From Peribacillus sp. FSL E2-0218 (GTDB lineage: Bacteria; Bacillota; Bacilli; Bacillales; DSM-1321), in NCBI RefSeq assembly GCF_037992945.1, contig NZ_CP150304.1, forward strand, positions 350,001 to 414,000: a stretch of 64,000 nucleotides of DNA, given 5' to 3'. Position 1 is the stretch's first letter, and the number at the start of each line of letters is the position of its first letter. The position numbers were made by a program, and so were the translations under genes. The notes below the pieces were generated by a model. It made no database searches, was not told where the DNA came from, and saw only the letters and a program-made list of their open reading frames with translations. This document shows, in pieces, positions 19,135 through 27,872 of this stretch.

Positions 19135-20640
19135 ATGTATAACGTATTTTTAGTAGATGATGAACCATTCATTATTGAGGGCATGAAAGCGTTGGTACCT
19201 TGGGAAGATTATGGACTAAAGGTTGTTGGTGAGGCTTCTGATGGTAGTGAGGCCATTAAAAAGCTGGCAACGTGTCAGGTTGATATAGTATTAACGGATA
19301 TCATGATGCCCATAATGGATGGATTGGAGTTAATTAGCAGGCTGAAAGAAAGTCATCCTAATACAAAATATATCGTTTTATCTGGATACGAGGAATTTGA
19401 ATATGTGAAAAAGGGTATGAAGCTAGGAATAGAAAATTATCTTTTAAAGCCTGTCAATGAGCAAGAACTGATTTCAACATTGGTAAATAGTATAGAGAAA
19501 CTTGAGAAATCTACAAATAACGAGGAAGCCTATACTATTTTAAGAGATAATACGATTTGGCGATGCCTTAATCAAGACATCGATGCAAAAGAATGGCGTG
19601 AAAGAGTAGAGTTGTATGGTTTGGAGTTCGAGGGTCAAAACCAGGCTGTTGTTTTAATGCAAATATCAGATGGAGAACATGAAAAATCCTCCTTTTTCAG
19701 AAAAAGAGCAGAGGAGATATTTCAGTCTAGCTGCATCATTAATCCAGGTGGCGAACTTATCCTCTTGGTTTCGTTTGATTGTGAAGAGGGACTTAAGAAA
19801 AAACTTAATGAATTGAATAGGCTACTTGCTGGTTATATGACCGGGAAGTATCATATTAGCATTGGCTCATTCGTTTGCACCACAAGTGAATTGCATAAGA
19901 GCTATCAACGTGCAAAAGAACTATCCAGCTATCGATTGGTACTCAAAGAAAGTGGATTAATAACAGATGAATTAACAAAGCAGTATACGCAAGCAAGCCT
20001 TTCTACTTCGAATGATTTGGATAATTTAAAGAGATATATTGTGGGCTCAGAACAAGAAAAGGCGTTTTTGTGGATCAAAGGTGCCTTCGATGAGATTAAT
20101 CAATCCACTAAACAAGTAGCTCCGACCATTATAAGAGGGTTTGCGATTGAAATAGTTACGTCTATCCAAAAAGATGTATCGTCACATGCAGATGATCAAA
20201 CGGTAGGCATTGTGAAGCGAATCTTGGAGGCCCATTCAATGGGGATGTTAGTTGACATTCTTACTGATTATATCGAGGGAATTTTTAGAACATTGGAACA
20301 AAGGGCGGAACATCGAAGTCCTATCATTCAAAGCGTGGTGCAATATATTCAAGAACATTTTCATGAGGAACTTTCTTTGAAAACCTTAAGCTATAAATTT
20401 CATATAAATTCGATTTACTTAGGACAACTTTTCCAGAAAGAAACGGGCTTGGTATTCTCTGAGTATATTAATCATTTAAGGCTCAAAAAAGCAAAGCAAT
20501 TGTTGAAAGGGACACATTTAAAGGCTGGAATGATTGGAAAACAAGTTGGCTATTCGGATTCCGCTTATTTTTATAAACAGTTTAAGAAGGCGGTGGGGAT
20601 TACACCATCAGCTTGGAGAGCCATGAATATCAAATCTTGA
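19135..20640 (+). CDS. YesN-type AraC-family response regulator
   Basis: The 501-residue protein has a receiver domain (1-125) with VDDEP and phospho-acceptor Asp55 in VLTDIMMPIMDG. A linker/helical region of about 260 residues and a C-terminal AraC double helix-turn-helix (about 400-500, with QVGYSDSAYFYKQFKKAVG and TPSAWR) follow. It starts at ATG 19135, one base after the kinase stop, with AGGAGG overlapping the end of the kinase gene. It probably activates the ABC importer and glycosidase genes in response to the cognate kinase. Confidence 0.92.
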   Translation: MYNVFLVDDEPFIIEGMKALVPWEDYGLKVVGEASDGSEAIKKLATCQVDIVLTDIMMPIMDGLELISRLKESHPNTKYIVLSGYEEFEYVKKGMKLGIENYLLKPVNEQELISTLVNSIEKLEKSTNNEEAYTILRDNTIWRCLNQDIDAKEWRERVELYGLEFEGQNQAVVLMQISDGEHEKSSFFRKRAEEIFQSSCIINPGGELILLVSFDCEEGLKKKLNELNRLLAGYMTGKYHISIGSFVCTTSELHKSYQRAKELSSYRLVLKESGLITDELTKQYTQASLSTSNDLDNLKRYIVGSEQEKAFLWIKGAFDEINQSTKQVAPTIIRGFAIEIVTSIQKDVSSHADDQTVGIVKRILEAHSMGMLVDILTDYIEGIFRTLEQRAEHRSPIIQSVVQYIQEHFHEELSLKTLSYKFHINSIYLGQLFQKETGLVFSEYINHLRLKKAKQLLKGTHLKAGMIGKQVGYSDSAYFYKQFKKAVGITPSAWRAMNIKS

Positions 20641-20641
20641 T

Positions 20642-20664
20642 ATCCCGTCATTCGGGATTTTTTT
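20642..20664 (+). terminator. Terminator after the two-component system
   Basis: ATCCCG (20642-20647) and CGGGAT (20653-20658) form a short stem followed by TTTTTTG and another T7 run. It starts right at the stop codon and separates the regulator genes from the importer genes, which therefore probably have their own promoter in the AT-rich 20665-20825 stretch. Confidence 0.75.
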
Positions 20665-20840
20665 GTTTTTTTAGGAGCGTCTCTCATCCTAAAAGAATCA
20701 CAAAAATGACAAAAGATACTGGATAAACGATCGAATGTTTAATAAGTACAGTAAATCTTAATATTGTTAACTTTATACATTTTTTGCTTTTTCTTAATAT
20801 AAAGATGTAAGGGTTTTCAATAAAAGGGAGGAGGGGCTTT

Positions 20841-21782
20841 GTGAATCATATCAAGAGTTTTTTCCAAGATGTTTATAAGAATCGAGTATGGCTCCTCATG
20901 GTTTTACCAGGAACCATTTGGCTATTGTTATTTTCATATCTTCCGATGTTTGGAACGGTCATTGCCTTTAAAAATTTCCGATATGATCCGAATGGTTTTT
21001 TTGCAAGCATCCTAAATAGTGAGTGGGTCGGCTTTGAAAACTTCAAGTTTTTATTCAATACAAATGATGCCTGGATCATTACAAGAAATACGGTTCTATA
21101 TAATTTAGTCTTTATCGTGGTAGGGCTTGTATTAGCAGTGTTTGTAGCGATTGTTCTAAATGAGCTTGCAAATAAGAAGTTGTCGAAAATTTACCAAACA
21201 GGAATGCTGTTTCCACACTTTTTATCATGGGTTGTTGTTAGTTATTTTGTCTTTACGTTTCTAAGCGTGGATAGAGGATTGCTTAATAATATACTTTTAT
21301 GGTTTGGAGTGGAAGATCCCATATCCTGGTATAACGAAGCGGAATATTGGCCTTTCATTATCGTTCTAACAAGTATGTGGAAGGGCGTTGGTTACGGAAG
21401 TATCGTTTATTTAGCAGCTATAGTCGGGATTGATAAAAACTATTACGAAGCCGCTATGATAGATGGCGCCAATAAGTGGCAACAAATTCGTAATATTACA
21501 ATTCCGATGATTACACCGCTCATTGTTATTTTAACCATTTTAAATGTTGGGAGGATTTTTAGTGCAGACTTTGGTCTGTTTTTTCAGGTTCCTCGTGATT
21601 CAGGTCCATTATATTCCGTAACAAACGTTATAGATACTTATGTATACCGTGGGATAACGACAATGGGTGATATTAGTATGAGTACGGCCGCTGGTCTTTA
21701 TCAATCAATTGTAGGGTTTGCCTTAGTCATGCTGACAAATTATCTTGTTCAGAAGGTTGATAAAGAATATGCCCTCTTTTAA
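20841..21782 (+). CDS. ABC sugar importer permease, LplB type
   Basis: This 313-residue protein starts at GTG 20841 behind GGGAGGAGG. It has six predicted transmembrane helices and the binding-protein-dependent permease EAA loop (YEAAMIDGANKWQQIRNITIPMI, about 210-232). The N-terminal form (WLLMVLPGTIWLLLFSYLPMFGTVIAFKNF) is typical of LplB permeases that work with YtcP-type partners and large LplA/YtcQ lipoproteins. Together these import oligosaccharides. No ATPase is encoded in the locus; MsmX-like shared ATPases usually serve such systems. Confidence 0.9.
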   Translation: MNHIKSFFQDVYKNRVWLLMVLPGTIWLLLFSYLPMFGTVIAFKNFRYDPNGFFASILNSEWVGFENFKFLFNTNDAWIITRNTVLYNLVFIVVGLVLAVFVAIVLNELANKKLSKIYQTGMLFPHFLSWVVVSYFVFTFLSVDRGLLNNILLWFGVEDPISWYNEAEYWPFIIVLTSMWKGVGYGSIVYLAAIVGIDKNYYEAAMIDGANKWQQIRNITIPMITPLIVILTILNVGRIFSADFGLFFQVPRDSGPLYSVTNVIDTYVYRGITTMGDISMSTAAGLYQSIVGFALVMLTNYLVQKVDKEYALF

Positions 21783-21817
21783 AAAATCGAGAGAGAAAGG
21801 AGAGTGGCCGCAGTTTT

Positions 21818-22816
21818 GTGGCAAATACAATGATAACAAATCAACATAGCTCTCAACCTACTCCATTAAACAAAGGCAATGCCCAAAATCAAGTGAATCA
21901 ACCACATAAGCGTAAGAAAAAGTACACACCACATGGTCTAAGCGGATTTCCTAACCTGATTATGAATATATTGTTTGCGGCATTTTCTATGATGTGTATC
22001 TTTCCATTTCTATATGTAATCGTCATCTCTTTAACGGATGAAAAAACCTTAGCTCGAAATGGATATCAGCTGTTACCTGAAATATGGAGTTTCGAAGCAT
22101 ATCGATACTTGTGGCAAATGAAGGATCAGTTACTGCAATCTTATACGATAACGATTGTAGTAACGGTGCTTGGTACACTTGTCAGTGTAATGATGATTTC
22201 ATTATATGCCTATGCCATTTCCAGAAAGCAATTCAAATATCGCGGATTCTTTACTTTTATTGCATTCTTCACGATGCTATTCAGTGGAGGACTAGTTCCT
22301 TTCTATATAGTAGCAACCCAGTTTTTACATTTACGTAACTCCATTTGGGCTTTGATCTTACCACTCGCAATGAATGCATTCTACATTCTAATCATGAGGA
22401 CCTTTTTCCAAAGGTCTGTACCAGAATCCATTTTGGAGTCGGCTAGAATTGATGGAGCGAGTGAATTAAGGATATTTGTCAAAATTGTCATTCCACTATC
22501 ATTGCCAGGTCTTGCAACGATTGCCCTTTTTAGTACATTGGGTTACTGGAATGATTGGTTTAATGCATTGTTGTTCATTGATGAAGCGCACTTGGTGCCA
22601 CTACAGTCTATGCTGATGAAAATTGAAAACAATATAGAATTTTTAAGGCAAAATTCGTTAGCAGGAGGTTTACAAAATGATTTATTAAGTGCAGTACCTC
22701 AGGATGCTGCAAAAATGGCAATGGTCGTTATTTCAACTTTGCCAATAGCGATTGCCTATCCGTTTTTCCAAAAATACTTTGTTAATGGATTGACAATCGG
22801 CGGGGTTAAGGAATAA
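21818..22816 (+). CDS. ABC sugar importer permease, YtcP type
   Basis: The 332-residue second permease has six transmembrane helices and the EAA loop LESARIDGASELRIFVKIVIPLSLP. GTG 21818 is the first in-frame start after AAAGGAG (14 bases away); ATG 21830 is an alternative. A hydrophilic basic head of about 45 residues precedes TM1. It pairs with the LplB-type permease 35 bp upstream. Confidence 0.88.
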   Translation: MANTMITNQHSSQPTPLNKGNAQNQVNQPHKRKKKYTPHGLSGFPNLIMNILFAAFSMMCIFPFLYVIVISLTDEKTLARNGYQLLPEIWSFEAYRYLWQMKDQLLQSYTITIVVTVLGTLVSVMMISLYAYAISRKQFKYRGFFTFIAFFTMLFSGGLVPFYIVATQFLHLRNSIWALILPLAMNAFYILIMRTFFQRSVPESILESARIDGASELRIFVKIVIPLSLPGLATIALFSTLGYWNDWFNALLFIDEAHLVPLQSMLMKIENNIEFLRQNSLAGGLQNDLLSAVPQDAAKMAMVVISTLPIAIAYPFFQKYFVNGLTIGGVKE

Positions 22817-22855
22817 TTGATTTTTGAAAAAAACAAATAAAAGGGGGGAGTTAAA

Positions 22856-24310
22856 ATGAATAAGAAGTTAGCTATCATTCTAGTACTCTTATTAAGTTTA
22901 TCAACATTTTTAGCTGCATGTAGTGGAGGGGATTCAGAAAAAACGAGCGGAAGTAAAGCGGGTGAAGGAAAACCTTATGAAATTACGTGGTACACGATCG
23001 GGACACCTCAAAAAGATGCTGATAAAGTCATGGAGGAAGTAAGTAAATACACGAAAGAAAAAATTAACGCCACCGTTAAAATGAGACAGATCGACTGGGG
23101 CGATTATGATCAAAAAATGCAAGTTATGATTGCTTCAGGTGAATCATTTGATATTGCCTATACTGCAGGAGGAAACTATGTGTTAAATGCACAAAAAGGG
23201 GCATTTAAAGACTTGAATGAACTTCTTGACACACATGGAAAAGAATTGAAAGCAACGATTGATCCAGCTTACTTAGAAGGAGCTAAAATTGATGGAAAGC
23301 TTTATGGCATTCCTTCAAACAAAGAAGTAGGTCAGCAAAGCGTGTACGTATTCAATAAGGATATCGTCGATAAATATAATATGGATATTTCAAGCATTCA
23401 CTCATTGAAAGACTTGAAGCCTTTATTGCAAACCGTTAAAGAAAATGAGCCAGACTTTACACCGATTGCCACTTTCAAACCGTATCTACCATTTGATTAT
23501 GTATTGGAAGATGAATTGCCGTTTGCGTTTCCTCTAGAGGGAGATAAAGGAAAAGTAGTTAATATCTTTGAATCGGATATTATGATGGAAACGTTAAAAA
23601 CGATGCACGAATACTATAAAGCGGGTTATATAAAAGCGGATGCAGCCACAAGTACAGATCCATGGCCGTTAGAGGTACAAAACTGGTTCGTACGTAAAGA
23701 AATGTACCAGCCATATGCGGAATTGATATGGTCCCGTTCTGCAGGTTATAACGTAGCCGTCCAACCGATGCATGATCCGATTACATTTAACAACTCTGTA
23801 ACAGGCGCCATTCAAGCTATCTCTGCAACTTCCAAAAATCCAGAAAAGGCCATGGCGTTCTTAAATCTATTGAATACAGATCCATACCTTCGCAATTTAA
23901 TTGATAGAGGCATTGAAGGCGTGCATTACGAAGAGGAAGATAACGGAAAAATTAAAGACCTTCCTGCCCGTATAGAAAGCTACAACATGCCAAGTTACTC
24001 TCTAGGAAACCATTTCATTCTTAAATTATATGAAAATGATCCCGAAGATAAATGGGATGCGTTCAAAAAATTCAATGAGGCATCCGTTCAAGCACCAACC
24101 TTAGGTTTTTATTTCGATACGAATCCTGTCCGAACGGAGATCGCGGCAATCGCGAACGTTGCGAATGAATATGCACCTCCCCTGTTAACTGGAAGTGTTG
24201 ACCCTGAGAAATATTTGCCAAAGGCCAATAAGAAGTTTAAAGAAGCTGGATTGGATAAAGTGCTGGCAGAAATTCAAAAACAATATGATGAGTGGAAGAA
24301 AGATAACTAA
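22856..24310 (+). CDS. Lipoprotein sugar-binding protein of the ABC importer (LplA/YtcQ type)
   Basis: The 484-residue protein begins with a lipoprotein signal peptide ending LAAC, so Cys22 is lipidated and the protein is tethered outside the membrane. It is of the long LplA/YtcQ class with a C-terminal DUF3502-like region (about 340-480). A strong AAGGGGGGAG ribosome site precedes ATG. As the only binding protein in the locus it should capture the glycan released by the GH85 enzyme. It may also present the ligand to the YesM-type sensor (inference). Confidence 0.9.
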   Translation: MNKKLAIILVLLLSLSTFLAACSGGDSEKTSGSKAGEGKPYEITWYTIGTPQKDADKVMEEVSKYTKEKINATVKMRQIDWGDYDQKMQVMIASGESFDIAYTAGGNYVLNAQKGAFKDLNELLDTHGKELKATIDPAYLEGAKIDGKLYGIPSNKEVGQQSVYVFNKDIVDKYNMDISSIHSLKDLKPLLQTVKENEPDFTPIATFKPYLPFDYVLEDELPFAFPLEGDKGKVVNIFESDIMMETLKTMHEYYKAGYIKADAATSTDPWPLEVQNWFVRKEMYQPYAELIWSRSAGYNVAVQPMHDPITFNNSVTGAIQAISATSKNPEKAMAFLNLLNTDPYLRNLIDRGIEGVHYEEEDNGKIKDLPARIESYNMPSYSLGNHFILKLYENDPEDKWDAFKKFNEASVQAPTLGFYFDTNPVRTEIAAIANVANEYAPPLLTGSVDPEKYLPKANKKFKEAGLDKVLAEIQKQYDEWKKDN

Positions 24311-24327
24311 TAGATCTCATTCAGGAG

Positions 24328-24366
24328 GCAAAGTCGGAGAGTTAATTTTCCGGCTGCTTTCTTTTT
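24328..24366 (+). terminator. Weak hairpin with T-run after the binding-protein gene
   Basis: AAAGTCGG near 24330-24337 can pair imperfectly with CCGGCTGCTTT (24350-24360), followed by CTTTTT. It may attenuate transcription into the GH1 and kinase genes so that the abundant binding protein is favoured. Confidence 0.4.
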
Positions 24367-24380
24367 AGGGGAAGGCAGGA

Positions 24381-25793
24381 ATGAAAATGAGTATAGAAGT
24401 AGAAAAGAATATTTACCAGTTTCCGAAAGACTTTTGGTGGGGATCTGCATCATCGGCAACGCAAATGGAAGGGTTCTCCGGGGCGGATGGTAAAGGGAAG
24501 AATATATGGGACCACTGGTATGAAACAGAACCGAATCGTTTTCACCAAGGTATTGGACCGGATAAAACTTCACTGTTTTATACGAATTTCATTGATGATA
24601 TTCCCCTCATGAAGGAAACGGGGCATAACAGTTTTCGGTTTTCTATCTCGTGGTCCCGCCTGTTTCCAAAGGGGCGTGGAGAAATGAATCCAAAGGCAAT
24701 CGACTTCTATAATTCTGTCATTGACACCTTACTGGAGAATGGAATAGAGCCTTTTGTGAATCTCTATCATTTTGACATGCCCATGGCTATGCAAGAAGAG
24801 GGTGGTTGGGAAAGCCGCTCTGTAGTCGATGCGTATGTGGAATATGCGTCTGCTTGTTTCGAGAACTTTGGAGACCGGGTGATGAAGTGGTTCACACATA
24901 ATGAGCCAATCGTACCTGTTGAATGCGGTTATTTATATGGACATCATTATCCAGCATTTTGTGACTTTGGAAAGGCTGTTCAAGTTGGGTTCCATTCTGT
25001 ATTAGCCTCCGCAAAAGCAATTAATGCATACCATGAAAAAGAGCTAGGAGGAAAAATCGGAATTATACTGAATGTCACTCCTTCTTATCCAAGAAGTAAT
25101 CACCCTGCTGACGTAGATGCTGCCGAAAAATCGGATTTACTATTCAACCGTTCCTTTCTAGATCCTTCAGTCAAAGGCACTTTTCCTGAGAAGCTAATAG
25201 AGATGTTGCGAGTAGAAAACTTTTTGCCTGAATATTTAACTGAAGATTTGGATATTATCCGAGACAATACAGTCGATTTATTAGGGATTAATTACTACCA
25301 GCCACGAAGAGTCAAGGCGAAGGAAAATATTCCGAATCCAAATGCTCCATTCCTGCCAGAACGGTACTTTGATCATTATGACATGCCAGGAAAAAAGGTG
25401 AACCCATATAGAGGCTGGGAGATTTATGAAAAGGGCGTCTACGATATTTTAAAAAACATCCAAGAAAACTATGGGAATATCGAATGTTTCATATCGGAAA
25501 GCGGTATGGGAGTTGAAGCGGAAGAGCGCTTCAAGGATGAGAGTGGAATGATTCAGGATGATTATCGAATTACCTTTTACGAAGATCATTTAAAGTGGAT
25601 TCATCAAGCACTAAATGAAGGGGTCAATGTAAAAGGGTTTCATGTATGGACATTCATGGATAACTGGTCATGGTTAAATTCATATAAGAACCGATATGGG
25701 CTAGTAGAAGTGGATTTAACTAAAAACTTCAGGCGTACAATCAAGAAATCAGGTATATGGTATAAACAATTATCTGAAAACAACGGTTTTTGA
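24381..25793 (+). CDS. GH1 beta-glycosidase
   Basis: The 470-residue enzyme has the full GH1 frame: N-terminal FPKDFWWGSASSATQMEG, acid/base Glu175 in THNEP, and nucleophile Glu373 in FISESGMGVE (the usual TENG is replaced by SESG). The C-terminal NWSWLNSYKNRYGL follows. It has no signal peptide. In 6-phospho-glycosidases this C-terminal region binds phosphate through Ser, Lys and Tyr; here the Lys is shifted by one position and an Asn takes its place. With an ABC importer instead of a PTS, a non-phosphorylated substrate is more likely. The beta-linked core disaccharide Man-beta-1,4-GlcNAc left after alpha-mannosidase action would fit the locus (inference). Confidence 0.88.
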   Translation: MKMSIEVEKNIYQFPKDFWWGSASSATQMEGFSGADGKGKNIWDHWYETEPNRFHQGIGPDKTSLFYTNFIDDIPLMKETGHNSFRFSISWSRLFPKGRGEMNPKAIDFYNSVIDTLLENGIEPFVNLYHFDMPMAMQEEGGWESRSVVDAYVEYASACFENFGDRVMKWFTHNEPIVPVECGYLYGHHYPAFCDFGKAVQVGFHSVLASAKAINAYHEKELGGKIGIILNVTPSYPRSNHPADVDAAEKSDLLFNRSFLDPSVKGTFPEKLIEMLRVENFLPEYLTEDLDIIRDNTVDLLGINYYQPRRVKAKENIPNPNAPFLPERYFDHYDMPGKKVNPYRGWEIYEKGVYDILKNIQENYGNIECFISESGMGVEAEERFKDESGMIQDDYRITFYEDHLKWIHQALNEGVNVKGFHVWTFMDNWSWLNSYKNRYGLVEVDLTKNFRRTIKKSGIWYKQLSENNGF

Positions 25794-25854
25794 TTGATGG
25801 AAGAGCGCTGATGAGCGATTGTTCTATCAGGATATCACGAAGGAAGTGAAGGGA

Positions 25855-26775
25855 ATGGACAAGTATCTTCTTGGCATCGATTTGGGTGGAACAAACTTGA
25901 GAATGGCCGTCGTTACATCGGAAGGCAACCTTATAGAAGAGGTCAAAGTAAAAACGGAAAGTGACAAAGGACCGAAACATGTCATCCATAACATGATCAC
26001 CATATGCGAAGGGCTGCTTCAAAAACGAAATATTGAAGCGATAGGGATCGGAGCTCCCGGTCCTTTAGATTCAAAGCAAGGGATTATTTTAAACCCTCCC
26101 AATTTACCAGGGTGGGATGAGGTTCCTTTAACTCTAATCTTAAAAGAAGCTTTAGGGAAAAAGGTAGTACTCGATAACGATGCCAACGCAGCTGCTTTAG
26201 CGGAAGCAGCAATTGGGGCAGGCAAAGGAAAAGAATCCGTATTTTATATGACAATCAGTACAGGAATCGGTGGAGGATATATCTATCGAAATCAGTTGAT
26301 TCAAGGTGCCAATTTCTGTGCGGGTGAAGTTGGCAACATGGTGGTTAATCCAGATGGACCACCGCACCCTATACTGAATGTTGGCTCTTTGGAATCTTTG
26401 GCAAGCGGTACTGCTGTGCACCGTCTTGGAAAAGAAAAGGTAGGTATGGCAGGAGATGCGGGTGAAGTGTTTACTCTGGCGATGAACGGTCAGCAGGAAG
26501 CGGAGGAGATTGTTGATACGGTGCTAACTTATTTGGCAAAAGGAATCTCCAATATCGTTCATACAATTGATCCGCATATCATCGTGTTAGGCGGGGGAGT
26601 CATGCAATCAAAAGAGTATATAATGCCGCTTCTTCTTGAAAAAGTAAATGATTACTTATATCCACAGCTACGTAATAAGGTACAAATTGAATGTGCCTCG
26701 TTAGGAACAAAAGCGGGTGTTATCGGAGCGGCACTGTTGACACAGCAAGGGTATTCCGGTAAGGGAAGGGGATGA
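25855..26775 (+). CDS. ROK family sugar kinase (first)
   Basis: ATG 25855 has GAAGGAAG upstream; an in-frame TTG at 25819 does not. The 306-residue protein shows the phosphate-1 motif GIDLGGTNLRMAVV, GIGAPGPLD, the catalytic Asp in LDNDANAAALAE (near 116), STGIGGGYIY and the adenosine motif IIVLGGGVM. There is no N-terminal helix-turn-helix, so it is a kinase and not a repressor. The usual ROK zinc-binding cysteine cluster (CxCGxxGCxE) is missing and is replaced by PHPILNVGSLESLASG. Likely substrates are mannose or GlcNAc made by the glycosidases. It overlaps the next kinase by 4 bp. Confidence 0.85.
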   Translation: MDKYLLGIDLGGTNLRMAVVTSEGNLIEEVKVKTESDKGPKHVIHNMITICEGLLQKRNIEAIGIGAPGPLDSKQGIILNPPNLPGWDEVPLTLILKEALGKKVVLDNDANAAALAEAAIGAGKGKESVFYMTISTGIGGGYIYRNQLIQGANFCAGEVGNMVVNPDGPPHPILNVGSLESLASGTAVHRLGKEKVGMAGDAGEVFTLAMNGQQEAEEIVDTVLTYLAKGISNIVHTIDPHIIVLGGGVMQSKEYIMPLLLEKVNDYLYPQLRNKVQIECASLGTKAGVIGAALLTQQGYSGKGRG

Positions 26776-27671
26776 CAATGAAAGCTTACATGGTGCTAGA
26801 TATTGGCGGAACTTACATAAAGTATGCGGTGATGGATGACAAATCAAAGAAACTGGAATGGGGGAAGATTCCAACCCCTAAAGAAGGATTAGATATATTT
26901 TTAGATCGAATCACCGAAATAGTACATCATTATTCGAATTCATTTGACATTCAAGGCATCGCTTTAAGTTCGCCTGGTGCCGTAGATGTGGCAACAGGGT
27001 TTGTTGGCGGCGCAAGTGCTATTCCCTTTATACATGGCATTTACATGACAGAAAAACTAAAGGAACGAACAGGGCTGCAGGTGTCCATTGAAAACGATGC
27101 GAACTGCGCGGCATTGGCAGAAGGCTGGCTGGGTGTAGCAAAAGGAACTGATTTTTACATTTGTATTGTAATTGGTACAGGAATTGGCGGGGCAATCGTG
27201 ATTAACCAATCCATTCTCCGTGGAGCTAACCTCCATGGAGGGGAGTTTGGATACATGATCATGGGTGAATCAGGTAAGAGCCCTCTACAATCAACTTGGA
27301 GCAATGTTGCATCGACAAACTCACTTGTAGAAGAAGTCGAACGGAAAAAATCTCTAGCAAGGGGAACGTTGGACGGTGAAGAAATATTTCGATTGGCGGA
27401 AGCAGGAGATACGATTGCGAATGAATGCATTGCCAACCTATTTAAGAAACTGGCAACGGGAATCTATAATTTGAAGTATGTACTAGATCCTGACAAGATT
27501 CTAATCGGCGGGGGAATCAGCAAGCGCCCGGATGTAATAGAAGGCATAAATAGTGAACTGGCACAATTGAAGAATGATATCTCTACATTGGATATTACGG
27601 TTGAAGCTTGTAAATTTGAAAACGATGCAAACTTGATTGGCGCCCTCTTTCATTTCCTGAATCGAAAATAG
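26772..27671 (+). CDS. ROK family sugar kinase (second, BglK-like)
   Basis: The 299-residue product begins at ATG 26772 (or 26778), overlapping the previous stop, so translation is coupled. Motifs are LDIGGTYIKYAV, IENDANCAALAEGW (catalytic Asp near 105), GTGIGGAIV and ILIGGGIS. The zinc cysteine cluster is again absent; the region reads GGEFGYMIMGESG, as in the ROK beta-glucoside kinase branch (BglK). It is clearly diverged from the first ROK protein, so the pair probably handles two different sugars. If BglK-like, it might phosphorylate a disaccharide before GH1 cleavage, which would change the pathway order. Confidence 0.83.
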   Translation: MTMKAYMVLDIGGTYIKYAVMDDKSKKLEWGKIPTPKEGLDIFLDRITEIVHHYSNSFDIQGIALSSPGAVDVATGFVGGASAIPFIHGIYMTEKLKERTGLQVSIENDANCAALAEGWLGVAKGTDFYICIVIGTGIGGAIVINQSILRGANLHGGEFGYMIMGESGKSPLQSTWSNVASTNSLVEEVERKKSLARGTLDGEEIFRLAEAGDTIANECIANLFKKLATGIYNLKYVLDPDKILIGGGISKRPDVIEGINSELAQLKNDISTLDITVEACKFENDANLIGALFHFLNRK

Positions 27672-27826
27672 GGAGCTTCTTACCTGACACTAGCACGAAT
27701 AAAGAACGGAATAACAAAATGATCGGTAAAATGTGAGTGCCAATCGTTAGGTAGGTTGCTGCTCCTATAAAAAAACGATCGCTATAAGTTTCTTGTTTGA
27801 ATTCTATTAAAAAGGATGACTTTAAT

Positions 27827-27854
27827 AATATAAACTTACCTCCTGCATATAAAT
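27827..27854 (+). promoter_or_regulatory. Possible sigma-E-type promoter for spoIIP
   Basis: An AATATAA box around 27827-27833 and CATATAAAT (27846-27854) are about 13 bp apart, close to the sigma-E pattern. A sporulation promoter is expected for spoIIP. The match is loose. Confidence 0.3.
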
Positions 27855-27872
27855 GGATCATGGAGGTGCCTT

